From IMG/VR virus record IMGVR_UViG_3300020471_000352, positions 1-45,089 of that record: a stretch of DNA of 45,089 nt, one strand, 5' to 3'. The notes beneath the pieces are model-generated. The model worked only from the letters and a program-made list of their open reading frames with translations. It was not told where the DNA came from and made no database searches. Positions 1 to 9,109 of the stretch are shown here, in pieces (positions within the stretch are counted from its first letter, which is position 1; every line of letters starts with the position of its first letter). The position numbers were made by a program, and so were the translations under genes. The DNA is from a virus.

Positions 1-356
1 TAGGCTTGTTTAACTTCATCAGGTGCATCAGACAATGCAATAGCCTTAGATGCCGCAGAAGATATTCTGAATACATCGTCGCGTAGAAACTCTACGGGAT
101 CATCGTCACTTCTAGATGTAGCAGGATCAAGCGCATTCATAAAGCTACGATTATTAGATAAGTAATCCATAACAATCTCAAAGTTTTGTATGGTTGCTGG
201 ATCATTTCTAAAATCTGTAACTGTGTATTCAGGCCTTTCCCCCTTTAATCGGGCCTTGCCTAAATCTAAATAGTACTGAGAATAATCTTTTTGGTCTTCT
301 TTAGGCTTTCCAAGAGAACCTGAAAGGTATTCATCAATTGTTGGAGTCTTGTACAT
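1..356 (-). CDS. Internal virion protein, N-terminal part (cut by window edge)
   Basis: An open frame begins at ATG 356 (protein starts MYKTPTIDEYLSG) and runs 118 codons to the window edge with no stop, so only the N-terminus is visible. It is hydrophilic, with no signal peptide or membrane segment. It is the most distal visible gene of the leftward late operon, ten bases after the 567-residue structural protein. In podoviruses this position usually holds a very large ejected internal protein, sometimes with a transglycosylase domain; that role is inferred from position only. If base 1 were joined directly to base 45089 the frame would stop at once, so I cannot say whether the molecule closes there. 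Confidence 0.7.
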   Translation of the reverse strand, partial: MYKTPTIDEYLSGSLGKPKEDQKDYSQYYLDLGKARLKGERPEYTVTDFRNDPATIQNFEIVMDYLSNNRSFMNALDPATSRSDDDPVEFLRDDVFRISSAASKAIALSDAPDEVKQA

Positions 357-366
357 TTAAGATTCC

Positions 367-2070
367 TTATCGTGTCGTAGCAAAAGCATCACCTAATGGA
401 CTTTGAGAAGCTATTATCTGTTGTTTTCTCGTTTGTCTTACATTGTCCTGTATTTGTGCTTGTACATCTCTGTTAGCTTTTACGTATTCAGGGAATGTCA
501 TATCTTCAGGAATTTCCTTAGCTAGTTTTTTATTTTCAAATTGCAGTCTAACCGTTGCCTGCGCTCTTGCAAGTTCCATAGCTTCTAAAATTGGCATCTT
601 TCCGATTTCAAAATCAGAAAAATCAGTTCCAAAAAATCTGCTACTTACATCTCCTACAAAATCAATTGCTTCTTCTACACGGGCAGGGCTTGCAGATCCC
701 GGCAAGTCTTGTGTAACATACTCTGTCACACGCCTGTTTATTTGAACCCTAAATTCATCTGGTATGTCATCCACACCCCCATATTCTTCAACTGCCGCCA
801 TAAAGGTCAAGATAGGATTATCTGTGATACGCCCCTCTGCCTCGTTACCTTTTGAAAGTCTAAGACTGTTGTCATGCTGTTTTGCATCAATAGCAATAGC
901 CCTAGCAGTTATTGATTTAAGACGAGCTTCAGGAATAACAGACATATCATAGCTATTAATAATTCCCTGCTCATAAAAACTTAATGTGTTTCCAAGAGTC
1001 TTGGTAAAAGCTTTATCAATAGAAGAATTACCTGTTTTTCTACTGTCTATCATTTCATTCAAAGATTCTCTTGTATCTTTATCAACCACACTAATAACTT
1101 CTTGGATGTGTGTAGCCGCCATGTCTGAACCCATCCTACGGCCCTTATTACCCATTGCTGTTTCTGGAGAACCAATTCTCATTGATTCGTCTAAGTCTGT
1201 AAAGCCTGCAAAAGTACCATTTGGTGCTGTAAAAACAAGACGATCTATAGGGCCTAAACCATCGCCTAGATCTAGTCTTGTAACTTCACTCTTTAATGAG
1301 GCCTTCTTTAACTCTGCTTTATTTTTAGGATCGCTTTCCCATTTTGCAACTCTATCGGCTACTAGTGAATTGCCTGTTTGAGTATAGTATTTATCAAAAT
1401 TCTCTTGAAATTCTTTAGAAGTTCTATAGATTTCTGATGATGTAACACTACGGTACACGGCGGCATCTGTGTTACGATCATCTTCATCTAAGAAATAGGA
1501 TGTAAGCTTTCTTATGCCTCGACCCATTACACCCAGATCAACACCAGAAGCTTCTCGTAAAGCCTTGGCATAAGCTAAACGATCCCCGCCTGTGGTTGTC
1601 AGAACGCTCTGTGCATAGCCTAGCTGGTCATCAAAAGCTTTTATATAATCATTTAAACTTTCAGAGGCCATTTGATCCGCTAGTTTAGCCACTGCCGCCT
1701 GATCGTAATATTTCCCATCTTTACCAAGGTTGGCACCTAATTGTGCGGTGTAAAGATTTACGAGTTCATTTTTAAAATATCCTTGTTTACCGCCTGCAAA
1801 GCTTGACGCGGCCTTACCACGCTCTGCAATACTTTGCGCTCTCTCAACAGCAGAACGTACAATAGCTCTTTCACCAAGAACACTCTCTTGATTTGCAAAC
1901 TTATTATACTTTTCTACTTGTCGGCCCTGCAAAACATTACCAATTACTTGGCCTGCAAGATTAAAAAGCATACCTCTGGTATCATCTCTTTCTCGCCGTC
2001 TGCGGTTTTGACGGGTTTGTTCTAAAAGAGACTGTGCGTTTTGTAAAGGGTTTTGAGTTAAATCAACCAT
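367..2070 (-). CDS. Putative virion structural protein (567 aa)
   Basis: The product has 567 residues, starts MVDLTQNPLQNAQ, and has an Arg-rich patch at residues 21-28 (QNRRRRERDD) followed by a mostly helical, soluble sequence. There is no signal peptide, membrane segment or catalytic motif I recognise. It lies among internal virion proteins downstream of the lysis cassette, two bases after the 194-residue gene, so it is part of the same late transcript. An internal core or ejection protein is the best guess, from position and helical composition only. Confidence 0.6.
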   Translation of the reverse strand: MVDLTQNPLQNAQSLLEQTRQNRRRRERDDTRGMLFNLAGQVIGNVLQGRQVEKYNKFANQESVLGERAIVRSAVERAQSIAERGKAASSFAGGKQGYFKNELVNLYTAQLGANLGKDGKYYDQAAVAKLADQMASESLNDYIKAFDDQLGYAQSVLTTTGGDRLAYAKALREASGVDLGVMGRGIRKLTSYFLDEDDRNTDAAVYRSVTSSEIYRTSKEFQENFDKYYTQTGNSLVADRVAKWESDPKNKAELKKASLKSEVTRLDLGDGLGPIDRLVFTAPNGTFAGFTDLDESMRIGSPETAMGNKGRRMGSDMAATHIQEVISVVDKDTRESLNEMIDSRKTGNSSIDKAFTKTLGNTLSFYEQGIINSYDMSVIPEARLKSITARAIAIDAKQHDNSLRLSKGNEAEGRITDNPILTFMAAVEEYGGVDDIPDEFRVQINRRVTEYVTQDLPGSASPARVEEAIDFVGDVSSRFFGTDFSDFEIGKMPILEAMELARAQATVRLQFENKKLAKEIPEDMTFPEYVKANRDVQAQIQDNVRQTRKQQIIASQSPLGDAFATTR

Positions 2071-2072
2071 TG

Positions 2073-2657
2073 CTATTCACCTTGATTATCTAAGAGACTA
2101 CCGTCTTGTGGACCCATGTTCTTTGACAACAAACTATCTACTGTCTCTTGAGGTATTGCTTCAATCTTTGCTTGCATCTGTTTGTCAAGACTTGGCATAG
2201 CCTTTTTGGTTTGTTCCATATCGGTTTGTACTTGACGGCCTTTTACTTCTGCAAAGGATGAGCCAAGAGACTCTTCTTCGTCTAAATCATCTTCTAGATC
2301 ATCTCTAAAAAATTTAGGGTCTATGTCAGCCCTTTCGCACAACGCCAAGAAAATATATGTTGTTGGCTCAATCAAAAGATTCATTAACTGATACGTCCAC
2401 TTACCTTCGTAAAAGCCACCAAACAAAACAGTTTGAACAACTTCCATTAGCGGAAAGCCGTCAGCCATTAACTTAATAAACCTAGAATAGTTTTCTTCTT
2501 CAATAGCATTTTCAAAAATATAGTTCAAAGCCTTATGAAGATTTGTAAACTCTGGAGGTCTATCGTGGGGCATAGGATTATCTGGGTCCATAGTCAGACT
2601 CATTCCCGGTATCGGAAACCTACGCTCTAAGTTAATGTTTAAAATATCTTCGTTCAT
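2073..2657 (-). CDS. Conserved marine-phage virion-associated protein (194 aa)
   Basis: The N-terminal stretch PIPGMSLTMDPDNPMPHDRPP (split here: PIPGMSLT, then a Pro-rich run, residues 15-36) resembles a 'PIPGMSLT ... PP' opening I recall from uncharacterised marine phage proteins. A hydrophobic helical block follows (residues 65-110) and an acidic run near residue 120 (DDLEDDLDEEE). The start overlaps the stop of the 444-residue upstream gene by 4 bases, suggesting translational coupling. No enzymatic motif is visible. Function unknown; probably a minor virion or assembly protein. Confidence 0.6.
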   Translation of the reverse strand: MNEDILNINLERRFPIPGMSLTMDPDNPMPHDRPPEFTNLHKALNYIFENAIEEENYSRFIKLMADGFPLMEVVQTVLFGGFYEGKWTYQLMNLLIEPTTYIFLALCERADIDPKFFRDDLEDDLDEEESLGSSFAEVKGRQVQTDMEQTKKAMPSLDKQMQAKIEAIPQETVDSLLSKNMGPQDGSLLDNQGE

Positions 2658-3988
2658 GCCGCTAATTCCTCATAAGCTTGAGCAAGACTAGCCTGTAAGC
2701 TAGGCGCACCATAATAGCCTTGTGCATATATATTGCTATAGTTTGAGTTTAAAATGTCTTGCTGTATTTGATAAAAGTCTGACGGCCCAGTACCCGCCAG
2801 CATACCAGCAGTAGACAGGCCGGGAGAAGTTTGAATAGGTGAGGGCGTAAGATAGGTCATGTCCACAAACTCAAAAGGATTTTTTATTTGTTGCATAAAC
2901 TCTTGTTGGTCTTTACTAGCCTGAAAACTATCATATGCTTTTGCCGCCCCAGCCAAACTTAATTCATAGCCTTGTTTTCCTAAAGCAGTTTTAGCTTTTG
3001 TACCTAGAGATTCTGACACTGTTCTAGAGGCAGGATCACCCGCACCTATAAAATCATCAAACTCTGTCGGAGGAAGGTTAGGCTGTCGCGCTATATTTTC
3101 AAGAGATCTGTCTAGACTAACACCGCCTTTTTTGGTTATTGGATCAAATGTACTTGTTGACTTATCTAATAAAGAAGGAGCTTGATAAGTTCCTTGCGTT
3201 GCGCCAGCCGTAAAAGCACCCTCTGGTAAATTACGAATTTGTTCTGGTAGCATTACTGTTTGTGAACCAAGTTGATATGTAGTTCCTTCTGTACCTAGTC
3301 CTAAACTATCTGCAACATCAAGACCTACACCCTGATTACCGAGAGTTCCTGTTGCTCTGTCTGGGCCTATTGACAGTTTGCCTGTTTCTGCATCGTAACT
3401 AATCTTAGAGGTGTCAAAGTCTCCTGTTATACTTTCTTGTAAGTTTGCCTGAATACCAAACTTATTCATACTAGAATCAAACGTAGATTTAGAAAACAAC
3501 TGCCCCAAGTCTTCGCCTACGGTACTCCAAGCCTTTTGCGTAGAGTCCCAAGCACTTTGAAAATTCATATTTGTAATATCAAGTTTACCAGCGGTAAGGT
3601 CTTTTAAAAATCCACCAAAAGCTTCGCCACCCGGAAGACTATTAATTGTAGCGCCCACTACGTTACCAATTGTTTTAGTAACGGCAGAAGTTACTGATTT
3701 AAAAACCGATCCAACACGAGTACCTACTTTGACTGCGGCGTTTAAAAAGTGTCCAGCGCCTTTAACAACAGCACCTAATGCACCACTTAATTGTGTTCCC
3801 ATCATTCCGGTAGCTAGTCCTCCTAATGCCGGTAGCGCATAGGGCATAATAAGAGCTAAACCTATTTGGCCTACAATGCCAATCTTGCCCATAAACTTAC
3901 CGACCTTTTTAAAGACACTCTTTACTGCCTTTCCGATTTTCTTAAAGACCTTTTTAATACCTTTAAAAATTTTACTAAAGAATCCCAT
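2654..3988 (-). CDS. Internal virion protein with basic amphipathic N-terminus (444 aa)
   Basis: Residues 1-40 are a Lys/Phe/Ile amphipathic repeat (GFFSKIFKGIKKVFKKIGK and on), followed by a Gly/Ala/Leu-rich hydrophobic segment at about 41-75. This is a membrane-active peptide layout seen in phage proteins ejected into the cell envelope. The rest is Gly/Ser/Thr-rich and looks like a flexible virion protein. It lies three bases after the 1096-residue gene and overlaps the next gene by 4 bases. Membrane insertion during DNA ejection is my inference; no homologue of known function is recognised. Confidence 0.6.
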   Translation of the reverse strand: MGFFSKIFKGIKKVFKKIGKAVKSVFKKVGKFMGKIGIVGQIGLALIMPYALPALGGLATGMMGTQLSGALGAVVKGAGHFLNAAVKVGTRVGSVFKSVTSAVTKTIGNVVGATINSLPGGEAFGGFLKDLTAGKLDITNMNFQSAWDSTQKAWSTVGEDLGQLFSKSTFDSSMNKFGIQANLQESITGDFDTSKISYDAETGKLSIGPDRATGTLGNQGVGLDVADSLGLGTEGTTYQLGSQTVMLPEQIRNLPEGAFTAGATQGTYQAPSLLDKSTSTFDPITKKGGVSLDRSLENIARQPNLPPTEFDDFIGAGDPASRTVSESLGTKAKTALGKQGYELSLAGAAKAYDSFQASKDQQEFMQQIKNPFEFVDMTYLTPSPIQTSPGLSTAGMLAGTGPSDFYQIQQDILNSNYSNIYAQGYYGAPSLQASLAQAYEELAA

Positions 3989-3991
3989 ATG

Positions 3992-6900
3992 TTAGTCTCC
4001 CCCACCGCCTGAAAATATTCCTTGAGCAAGTTGTAATAAATTTGCAACTGATGTACTTGATTCGTTACTGGCGGCTGTTTCATTACCAATTGCCGCAATG
4101 TAAAGTTGTGTGTTTAATGCTTTGTCATTTTCAAAAGACTGTCGCAGATATGCGGCCTCGTCCCTTGCCGCTAAAAGTTCTGCCTCATAACTCATTGCAG
4201 TTACCTGAAACTGTTGTTGAACATTAAGTTTATTCATTTCATTTTCTGCCGCAGTGTTCATCATATTAACTCTACGTTCATATTCAACTGCGGCTTGTTC
4301 TGCAACAAAAGCATTTTGAGCATTAAACTGTTCGCGATTAGCGGCTATCTGAGCATTAGCAATACTTGCCGCAGATTCTGCACGAATGTTTGCAGATGAA
4401 ATAGTGGCATCTGCGCCAATCTGCGTAGCCTCTAACTGGCCTGCAATTTGCAGTTGTGTTGTAGTCAGTCTATTGGCTTCACCCGCATTAAACTGAGACA
4501 TGGCGTTTTGTTGTTGTACATTTGATTGTTCTATTTGAGCCGCCAAGCTTGCATTAAACTGATTCATTTGATTTTCACTTTGAGCATTAAACTGTCTTGA
4601 TGCGTTATCCATAGACTGATTAGACAACATCGTTTGTTGCATCATTTGAGCATCTAACACTGCCGCCTGTTGACGATTATTTAAATTTGCCATGTCCATA
4701 GCTAAAAATGATTTAGCGTTTTCAACTGCAATCTTTGTTCTGTTATTAGCATTTGTAAGGTCTAGTTGTGCCATAGCCGTAGCATTTTGAATAACCGTTT
4801 GCTGTCGATTACTTAAATCTTGCATAGTCATTGTTTGCATAAATTTACTATTAGCTAACTCTACTTGCTGGTCAGCATTAAATCTACTTAAATCTACATT
4901 AGCTACCATAGCCGCATTTTGAACAGCCCGTTGCTGATCTACACTTAATTGTGCAACATTCATACGACTTGCAATTTCAGCCTGAAGCATATTTGTTTTC
5001 ATGCGAGAGTCTAGGTTTGCAAGTCTTGTTTGTTGGTCAGCCGTAAGGTTTTCTGATTCTGCTTGATTCAAAGCAGTTAGATTTGCAAGTTCTATCTGTT
5101 GCTCATTACTAAGGTTTGCCAACTCCATTTGTTGCTTGAAGCCAGCATTCTTGGCAAGGAAGTCTGCGGCTGTTTGCATTTCAACAAGACGCGATTGATT
5201 TTCAGCAGACATATTTGCCGCATTGGTTTGGAACTCAAACTGAAGATTTGCTAGTTCAGTTTGTTGATCGTTACCTAAATTCTGAGCATTGATAGACTGC
5301 TGGTTCTGAACATTCTGGATTGCTGTCTGCTGACGATTTTGAAGGTTCGCTAGTCTAGTTTGCTGTGCTTGAGCCGCAGTAGTAATCATAGCGTCCTGTG
5401 CAAACTGGCTTTGAAGCACTGACATCTGTTGTGCCATCTGAGCCGTCTGAGAAGCCGCTGTCTGACGATTAGCGGTGTTTTGTAGCCTTCGCTGTGCGTC
5501 TAAGTTAGCTTGTTGTACGTTAGCCTGTTGCTCGTTTGAGAGGTTCTGAGCGGCCCTTTGTTGTAGAGCTTGGGCATTAGACTGAGCAATAGGCATCGCA
5601 CTTTGAATAATTGCATTTAAAAGTGCATCACGGCCTACTGTAGAAGCGTTCAAACCTCTTTGTTGCATCATTCTATTTACTTGATCTACTGCTGGTCTAG
5701 CCCACGTAGGAACTTCACCATCTTCAATGCCTGCAAGAAGTGTCTCCATCTGTGAAGATACAAGAGCCTCTGTAGGTAAAGCCGCAACAGCCGCCTGTAC
5801 TTCTACAGACTCATCGTCTATTTGAGCTTCAACAGTTGCAGGGTCTTCAACGATGGTTGCACTAAGCTCTGGAGGAAGCTCCCCAACTTCTGCAATCATC
5901 TCAGCCGCCGCACCCTTAGCCGCTGTGCCTTTTACTGCACGAACCTGTGCGGCCTCATAATTTAAAGTTTCTAAAATTTGAGCGGCGTCTGCATCTTCAG
6001 CGGCCTTTCCAAGAATGGCTTCTCTTTCAGCTTTTTCTGCTTCTTTTGTAGGTGCAACATCAGTAGTTTTACCAGTTACTTTATCGACGTAAGCACCGTC
6101 AGAAATTTCGTACTGTGCGGCTTCTGCTAAAGCGGCTTGCTCCTGTGCGGCATCTCTTTCAGCCGCCACAGCCCTTTCAGTTAATTTTTGTTCTTCAAAC
6201 TTAGCAACCGCCTCATCACTTACTGTTCCTTGAGCCGCATCAACTGTTGGAACCTCTTTTAAATTAATAAGCGCTGGGTCCATTTGTGCGGCAGATACCG
6301 GAGTAGGCGCTTGGGCTTGAGCAACAGAGCCCATAGCTACGTTTCCAGACATAGTTGGCGTTGGTGTTACAGGCGTTGGTGGGGCTGGTTGCCTTATAGG
6401 AGGCCTTGGCCCAGCAGTTTGTGGCATAACAGGTTCAGGAGTCGTTGGAGATCTTACAGGCGTTTTTCTTACAGAAGCCTCTCTTGTTTGCCTGCCGCCC
6501 CTTTGAGCGGCCTTACGAATGCCACCACCCCTAGCTCCACCACGACCTTCTTCGTCTTCGTCTTCCTCTTTTTTCTTTTTGTTTTTGGGTAAAGAAGAAA
6601 GAAGATTATTAAAAGTATCTTCAGTATCTTGAGGAATAAAAACTTTATCTTCGTCTAAAACAGCTTCTTCTGGAATAGGCTGGCTTGGTAGAGTTTCATA
6701 TTTAATTGGTTCAGTTTTTTCAATAACTGGCGCTTCAACATCAGAGGACTTGGTTGCAAAACCCTTTGCAGGATCATAACCAATAGAACCTCTTGTATCA
6801 GAAGTAAACTTAGCAGGATCAAATCCAGCTTCTCCTGCTCGTATAGTCAGTCCTTTATTTTTTAAGGCTTCAAACTCTTGATCGGTAACTACACCATCCT

Positions 6901-7282
6901 GATTGATATCAAAACCTTTGTCTAAAGAAGCCTGTTGATTAGACAAAGCTTCTTCTCTTGTTAGGCCTTGGTTTTTCATCAACTGAGCAATACGCTCTTC
7001 TGCTGTCATCGTAGCAAACTCATTAGGATCAAAGTCTGAAAGATCCGGCGTATAGTCACCCCTATCTCCAGTGATTGGTTTAATACCACTACTAACACCA
7101 GCATTTTGACCAAGAGTAGCCAACCACTGCTGGTAACTGCCTTGGTTGCCTTGTGCAAGCCATGCTTGGTAAGCGGCCCTCATTGCACCATCTCCGGTCG
7201 CTCCACCAACAGGAAAACCTTTGCGTCTTGGCTTTCGGGTTTTATAAACCTTTCTACGATTTCTTTTCTTTGTTTGAGCCAT
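3992..7282 (-). CDS. Large Gln/Asn-rich repeat virion protein with EF-hand loop (1096 aa)
   Basis: The N-terminus is strongly basic (KKRNRRKVYKTRKPRRKG). Residues 125-136, DINQDGVVTDQE, match the 12-residue EF-hand calcium loop at every ligand position. A Pro/Thr/Glu/Ala-rich linker (about 200-520) is followed by some 450 residues of degenerate repeats resembling LSNEQQIELANL and LNNRQQ, which should form a very long helical or coiled-coil rod. It sits just downstream of the endolysin. Its length and rod-like repeats suggest an internal core or ejection-conduit protein; a tape-measure-like role is possible but unproven. The repeats are translated in frame throughout, with no sign of decay. 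Confidence 0.65.
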   Translation of the reverse strand: MAQTKKRNRRKVYKTRKPRRKGFPVGGATGDGAMRAAYQAWLAQGNQGSYQQWLATLGQNAGVSSGIKPITGDRGDYTPDLSDFDPNEFATMTAEERIAQLMKNQGLTREEALSNQQASLDKGFDINQDGVVTDQEFEALKNKGLTIRAGEAGFDPAKFTSDTRGSIGYDPAKGFATKSSDVEAPVIEKTEPIKYETLPSQPIPEEAVLDEDKVFIPQDTEDTFNNLLSSLPKNKKKKEEDEDEEGRGGARGGGIRKAAQRGGRQTREASVRKTPVRSPTTPEPVMPQTAGPRPPIRQPAPPTPVTPTPTMSGNVAMGSVAQAQAPTPVSAAQMDPALINLKEVPTVDAAQGTVSDEAVAKFEEQKLTERAVAAERDAAQEQAALAEAAQYEISDGAYVDKVTGKTTDVAPTKEAEKAEREAILGKAAEDADAAQILETLNYEAAQVRAVKGTAAKGAAAEMIAEVGELPPELSATIVEDPATVEAQIDDESVEVQAAVAALPTEALVSSQMETLLAGIEDGEVPTWARPAVDQVNRMMQQRGLNASTVGRDALLNAIIQSAMPIAQSNAQALQQRAAQNLSNEQQANVQQANLDAQRRLQNTANRQTAASQTAQMAQQMSVLQSQFAQDAMITTAAQAQQTRLANLQNRQQTAIQNVQNQQSINAQNLGNDQQTELANLQFEFQTNAANMSAENQSRLVEMQTAADFLAKNAGFKQQMELANLSNEQQIELANLTALNQAESENLTADQQTRLANLDSRMKTNMLQAEIASRMNVAQLSVDQQRAVQNAAMVANVDLSRFNADQQVELANSKFMQTMTMQDLSNRQQTVIQNATAMAQLDLTNANNRTKIAVENAKSFLAMDMANLNNRQQAAVLDAQMMQQTMLSNQSMDNASRQFNAQSENQMNQFNASLAAQIEQSNVQQQNAMSQFNAGEANRLTTTQLQIAGQLEATQIGADATISSANIRAESAASIANAQIAANREQFNAQNAFVAEQAAVEYERRVNMMNTAAENEMNKLNVQQQFQVTAMSYEAELLAARDEAAYLRQSFENDKALNTQLYIAAIGNETAASNESSTSVANLLQLAQGIFSGGGGD

Positions 7283-7292
7283 TTATATTTCC

Positions 7293-7652
7293 TCAGTACG
7301 ACCAGATCGCAGGAGATGGAAAAGCCTCTTCTGCCATATCCAAGTGTATAAATCGTCCTTTTCCTTTTTGATTTACACCTATTCTTTTTACACCATGCTT
7401 CATGGCGACCTCAAGAACCTTTAAAGCTTTATCCCCGCTTACGGCGACATCAACGGCACAGCCTGTTGTATGCGCTCCTGCACGGCTCTTAGAAGCCTCT
7501 ATAGGATGTTCAACGCATCTGTAACCAGAGCTAATAACAAAAGGAAAATCACATTCTTCTCTAATGTTATTTAAAACCTTTAAAAATTCTTCATTAAACT
7601 TATACGCACCACAATGCTGACAGCTTAATTCTTCTTGCGTAAAGTAACTCAT
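7293..7652 (-). CDS. Endolysin, M15-type peptidase
   Basis: The product is a 119-residue zinc peptidase that would cut the peptide cross-bridges of peptidoglycan at lysis. The core SGYRCVEHP...GAHTTGCAVDV (residues 42-70) and FIHLD (101-105) give the M15 zinc ligands His61, Asp68 and His103, the pattern of M15 D-Ala-D-Ala carboxypeptidases and phage L-Ala-D-Glu peptidases. An N-terminal CQHC pair (Cys11, Cys14) is seen. There is no signal peptide, so export must rely on the holin encoded just upstream, whose stop it overlaps by 4 bases. The length is normal for a single-domain phage M15 lysin. Confidence 0.88.
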   Translation of the reverse strand: MSYFTQEELSCQHCGAYKFNEEFLKVLNNIREECDFPFVISSGYRCVEHPIEASKSRAGAHTTGCAVDVAVSGDKALKVLEVAMKHGVKRIGVNQKGKGRFIHLDMAEEAFPSPAIWSY

Positions 7653-8020
7653 TTCTTGAGTTTCATTAACTTGTCAGCACCACGAATACCAAAACTAGCT
7701 GTTACGGCTACAAAAAGTAAATACTGATAATATTCAGGGAGTTTATCTAGCTCTGTAAAAGCCATCCCAACCCTTTCCATTATGCTTAGGTCATCCATAG
7801 CGACTCCATAACAAACTGCTAATAAAGGTAAACTTAATACAATAGTAAACCACTCGTCTTTCCACGACTTGCCGCTGGCTTCAGCCATGTGTTGTTCCCA
7901 CGTAGCTGTATTTTTTATTACTTCCATTTGAGCTACGTGCTTGGCCTGTGACTTTTCGTGCCTATTAGAAAGCCAGTTCTGAGCCAAGTTTGCAATGGGT
8001 CCAACAAGAGCCGTCCACAT
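7649..8020 (-). CDS. Holin, three-TM gene-transfer-agent type
   Basis: The product has 123 residues: a hydrophilic N-terminus (MWTALVGPIANLAQNWLSNR), then SWKDEWFTIVLSLPLLAVCY and YYQYLLFVAVTASFGIRG membrane segments and a Lys-rich tail (ADKLMKLKK). The 'KSWKDEW' box before a membrane helix and the 'FGIRGADKL' ending fit the 'holin of 3 TMs' family (PF11351) as I remember it. It precedes the M15 lysin with a 4-base overlap, the expected holin-endolysin order. It would permeabilise the inner membrane to release the lysin. Confidence 0.78.
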   Translation of the reverse strand: MWTALVGPIANLAQNWLSNRHEKSQAKHVAQMEVIKNTATWEQHMAEASGKSWKDEWFTIVLSLPLLAVCYGVAMDDLSIMERVGMAFTELDKLPEYYQYLLFVAVTASFGIRGADKLMKLKK

Positions 8021-8021
8021 A

Positions 8022-8189
8022 TTAGTTACCTTTACCCCTTAAACTTTTTACAGTTTCTGTTTCCCAAATGCGTATGCCTGTCCATATAATTGTAAACAAA
8101 GCCGCTAGTGCGGGTAGTAAACCCGCTAAAGCACCAACACCTGTGGCTACAGAAAATGTATCTACTACTTGTTTCATAGACTCATCCAT
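8022..8189 (-). CDS. Small membrane protein, holin-like (55 aa)
   Basis: A short gene begins at ATG 8187-8189 and encodes 55 residues. There is one clear hydrophobic segment (VGALAGLLPALAALFTIIWTG, residues 18-38, quoted only as location) flanked by an acidic N-terminus (MDESMKQ) and a basic C-terminus (VKSLRGKGN). It overlaps the upstream membrane-protein gene by 8 bases and ends one base before the 3-TM holin start. The sequence IIWTGIRIWETETV is familiar from marine phage lysis cassettes. It may be a second holin or an antiholin; this is inferred from position and topology. Confidence 0.72.
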   Translation of the reverse strand: MDESMKQVVDTFSVATGVGALAGLLPALAALFTIIWTGIRIWETETVKSLRGKGN

Positions 8190-8658
8190 TACTAGCCTCC
8201 TGAATAAACATTATAGTTGCAGTAATAACTCCTGCTGAAAATACTAAAAACAAAACTATTGCAATCCAATCAACTATCTTTTGTTTTTGTCTGCGTTGAG
8301 CATAGATTGCTTTTTCTCTTCGTAAACGTATATCTTTGCGTAAGTCCATCATCTCTATATAAGTTTCTTTGCCATATGCCCAGACAATTAACTCACGTAT
8401 GTGCTTTTCTTGTTCTTGCAGTTTTTTTCTAGCTATAGTGGCGTTTAAAGCTTCTTCTTCTACTGAGCTACCACTAAAAAGTTTTTTAAATATTGGAGGC
8501 TTTTCTGCCTCTCTTTCTGCTTGCTTTATGTCTGCCGCGTAACTAAACCATTTGCCTAGCTGTTGAGCAACTTGTTCAATCTCAGCACCTTTGTTTACTA
8601 AAAGCTGTACCGCTCTAAACGACGAGGATGCTAATGCTACAAGAGAAAGGGGGTCCAT
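8182..8658 (-). CDS. Membrane-anchored protein of the lysis region (158 aa)
   Basis: The product has 158 residues with a C-terminal membrane segment (WIAIVLFLVFSAGVITATIMFI, about 130-151). Before it is a long charged, helical, probably coiled-coil region with many Arg/Lys/Glu (RKKLQEQEKHIREL, LRKDIRLRREKAIYAQRRQKQK). It belongs to an uncharacterised family I associate with marine phages, next to holin genes. A spanin-like or lysis-timing function is possible, but an inner-membrane spanin normally has its anchor at the N-terminus, so I do not assign it. Confidence 0.6.
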   Translation of the reverse strand: MDPLSLVALASSSFRAVQLLVNKGAEIEQVAQQLGKWFSYAADIKQAEREAEKPPIFKKLFSGSSVEEEALNATIARKKLQEQEKHIRELIVWAYGKETYIEMMDLRKDIRLRREKAIYAQRRQKQKIVDWIAIVLFLVFSAGVITATIMFIQEASNG

Positions 8659-8662
8659 TCAT

Positions 8663-9109
8663 TTAAGGCTTCGTAGGCCAGCTAACGGTGCTAGGAAAAC
8701 CTGTTTGCTGTGGTACATCCCGTAAAGCCTGTCTGTACGTTATCATGGCTGATGACATAGTTACGTCTGATAACCCAAGATAGTCTGTTTCTGCAAGCAA
8801 CGTGTCTCTGCTGGCTCTTATTCTTTCAGCTTCTTCTTGATCCCAAGCAGTTTTTTCATCAGTAGTCATATCTCGCTCAGACCATGTTCCTGCCCAATCT
8901 CCTGATGAGTCTTGAGTAGGCTCTCCTTCCGTTACGACCTTGTAAGTGCCTGACGGATTAGGCTTTTCTGGAAAAGGCACTGGATCAATACCCAAGCCTT
9001 CATAAACACTTTCTCCCCAAACAGAGGGAATTGACGTATTCGGATGCAACAGCTTTACTTGATGTCTGCTAATTAACTCGCCGCTTTCTCTATTTCTATA
9101 ACGTATCAT
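8663..9109 (-). CDS. Tail fibre assembly chaperone-like protein
   Basis: The product has 148 residues. The C-terminal third (RIRASRDTLLAETDYLGLSD ... YRQALRDVPQQTGFP ... VSWPTKP) matches the phage tail assembly chaperone pattern (PF16778-like): 'R..RD.LL..TD', 'YRQALRD.P.Q' and a final 'v.WP..P'. Its start directly follows the stop of the propeller adhesin gene, and chaperones of this type usually sit beside the fibre they help fold. It is therefore likely to assist folding or attachment of one of the preceding fibre proteins. Confidence 0.75.
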   Translation of the reverse strand: MIRYRNRESGELISRHQVKLLHPNTSIPSVWGESVYEGLGIDPVPFPEKPNPSGTYKVVTEGEPTQDSSGDWAGTWSERDMTTDEKTAWDQEEAERIRASRDTLLAETDYLGLSDVTMSSAMITYRQALRDVPQQTGFPSTVSWPTKP

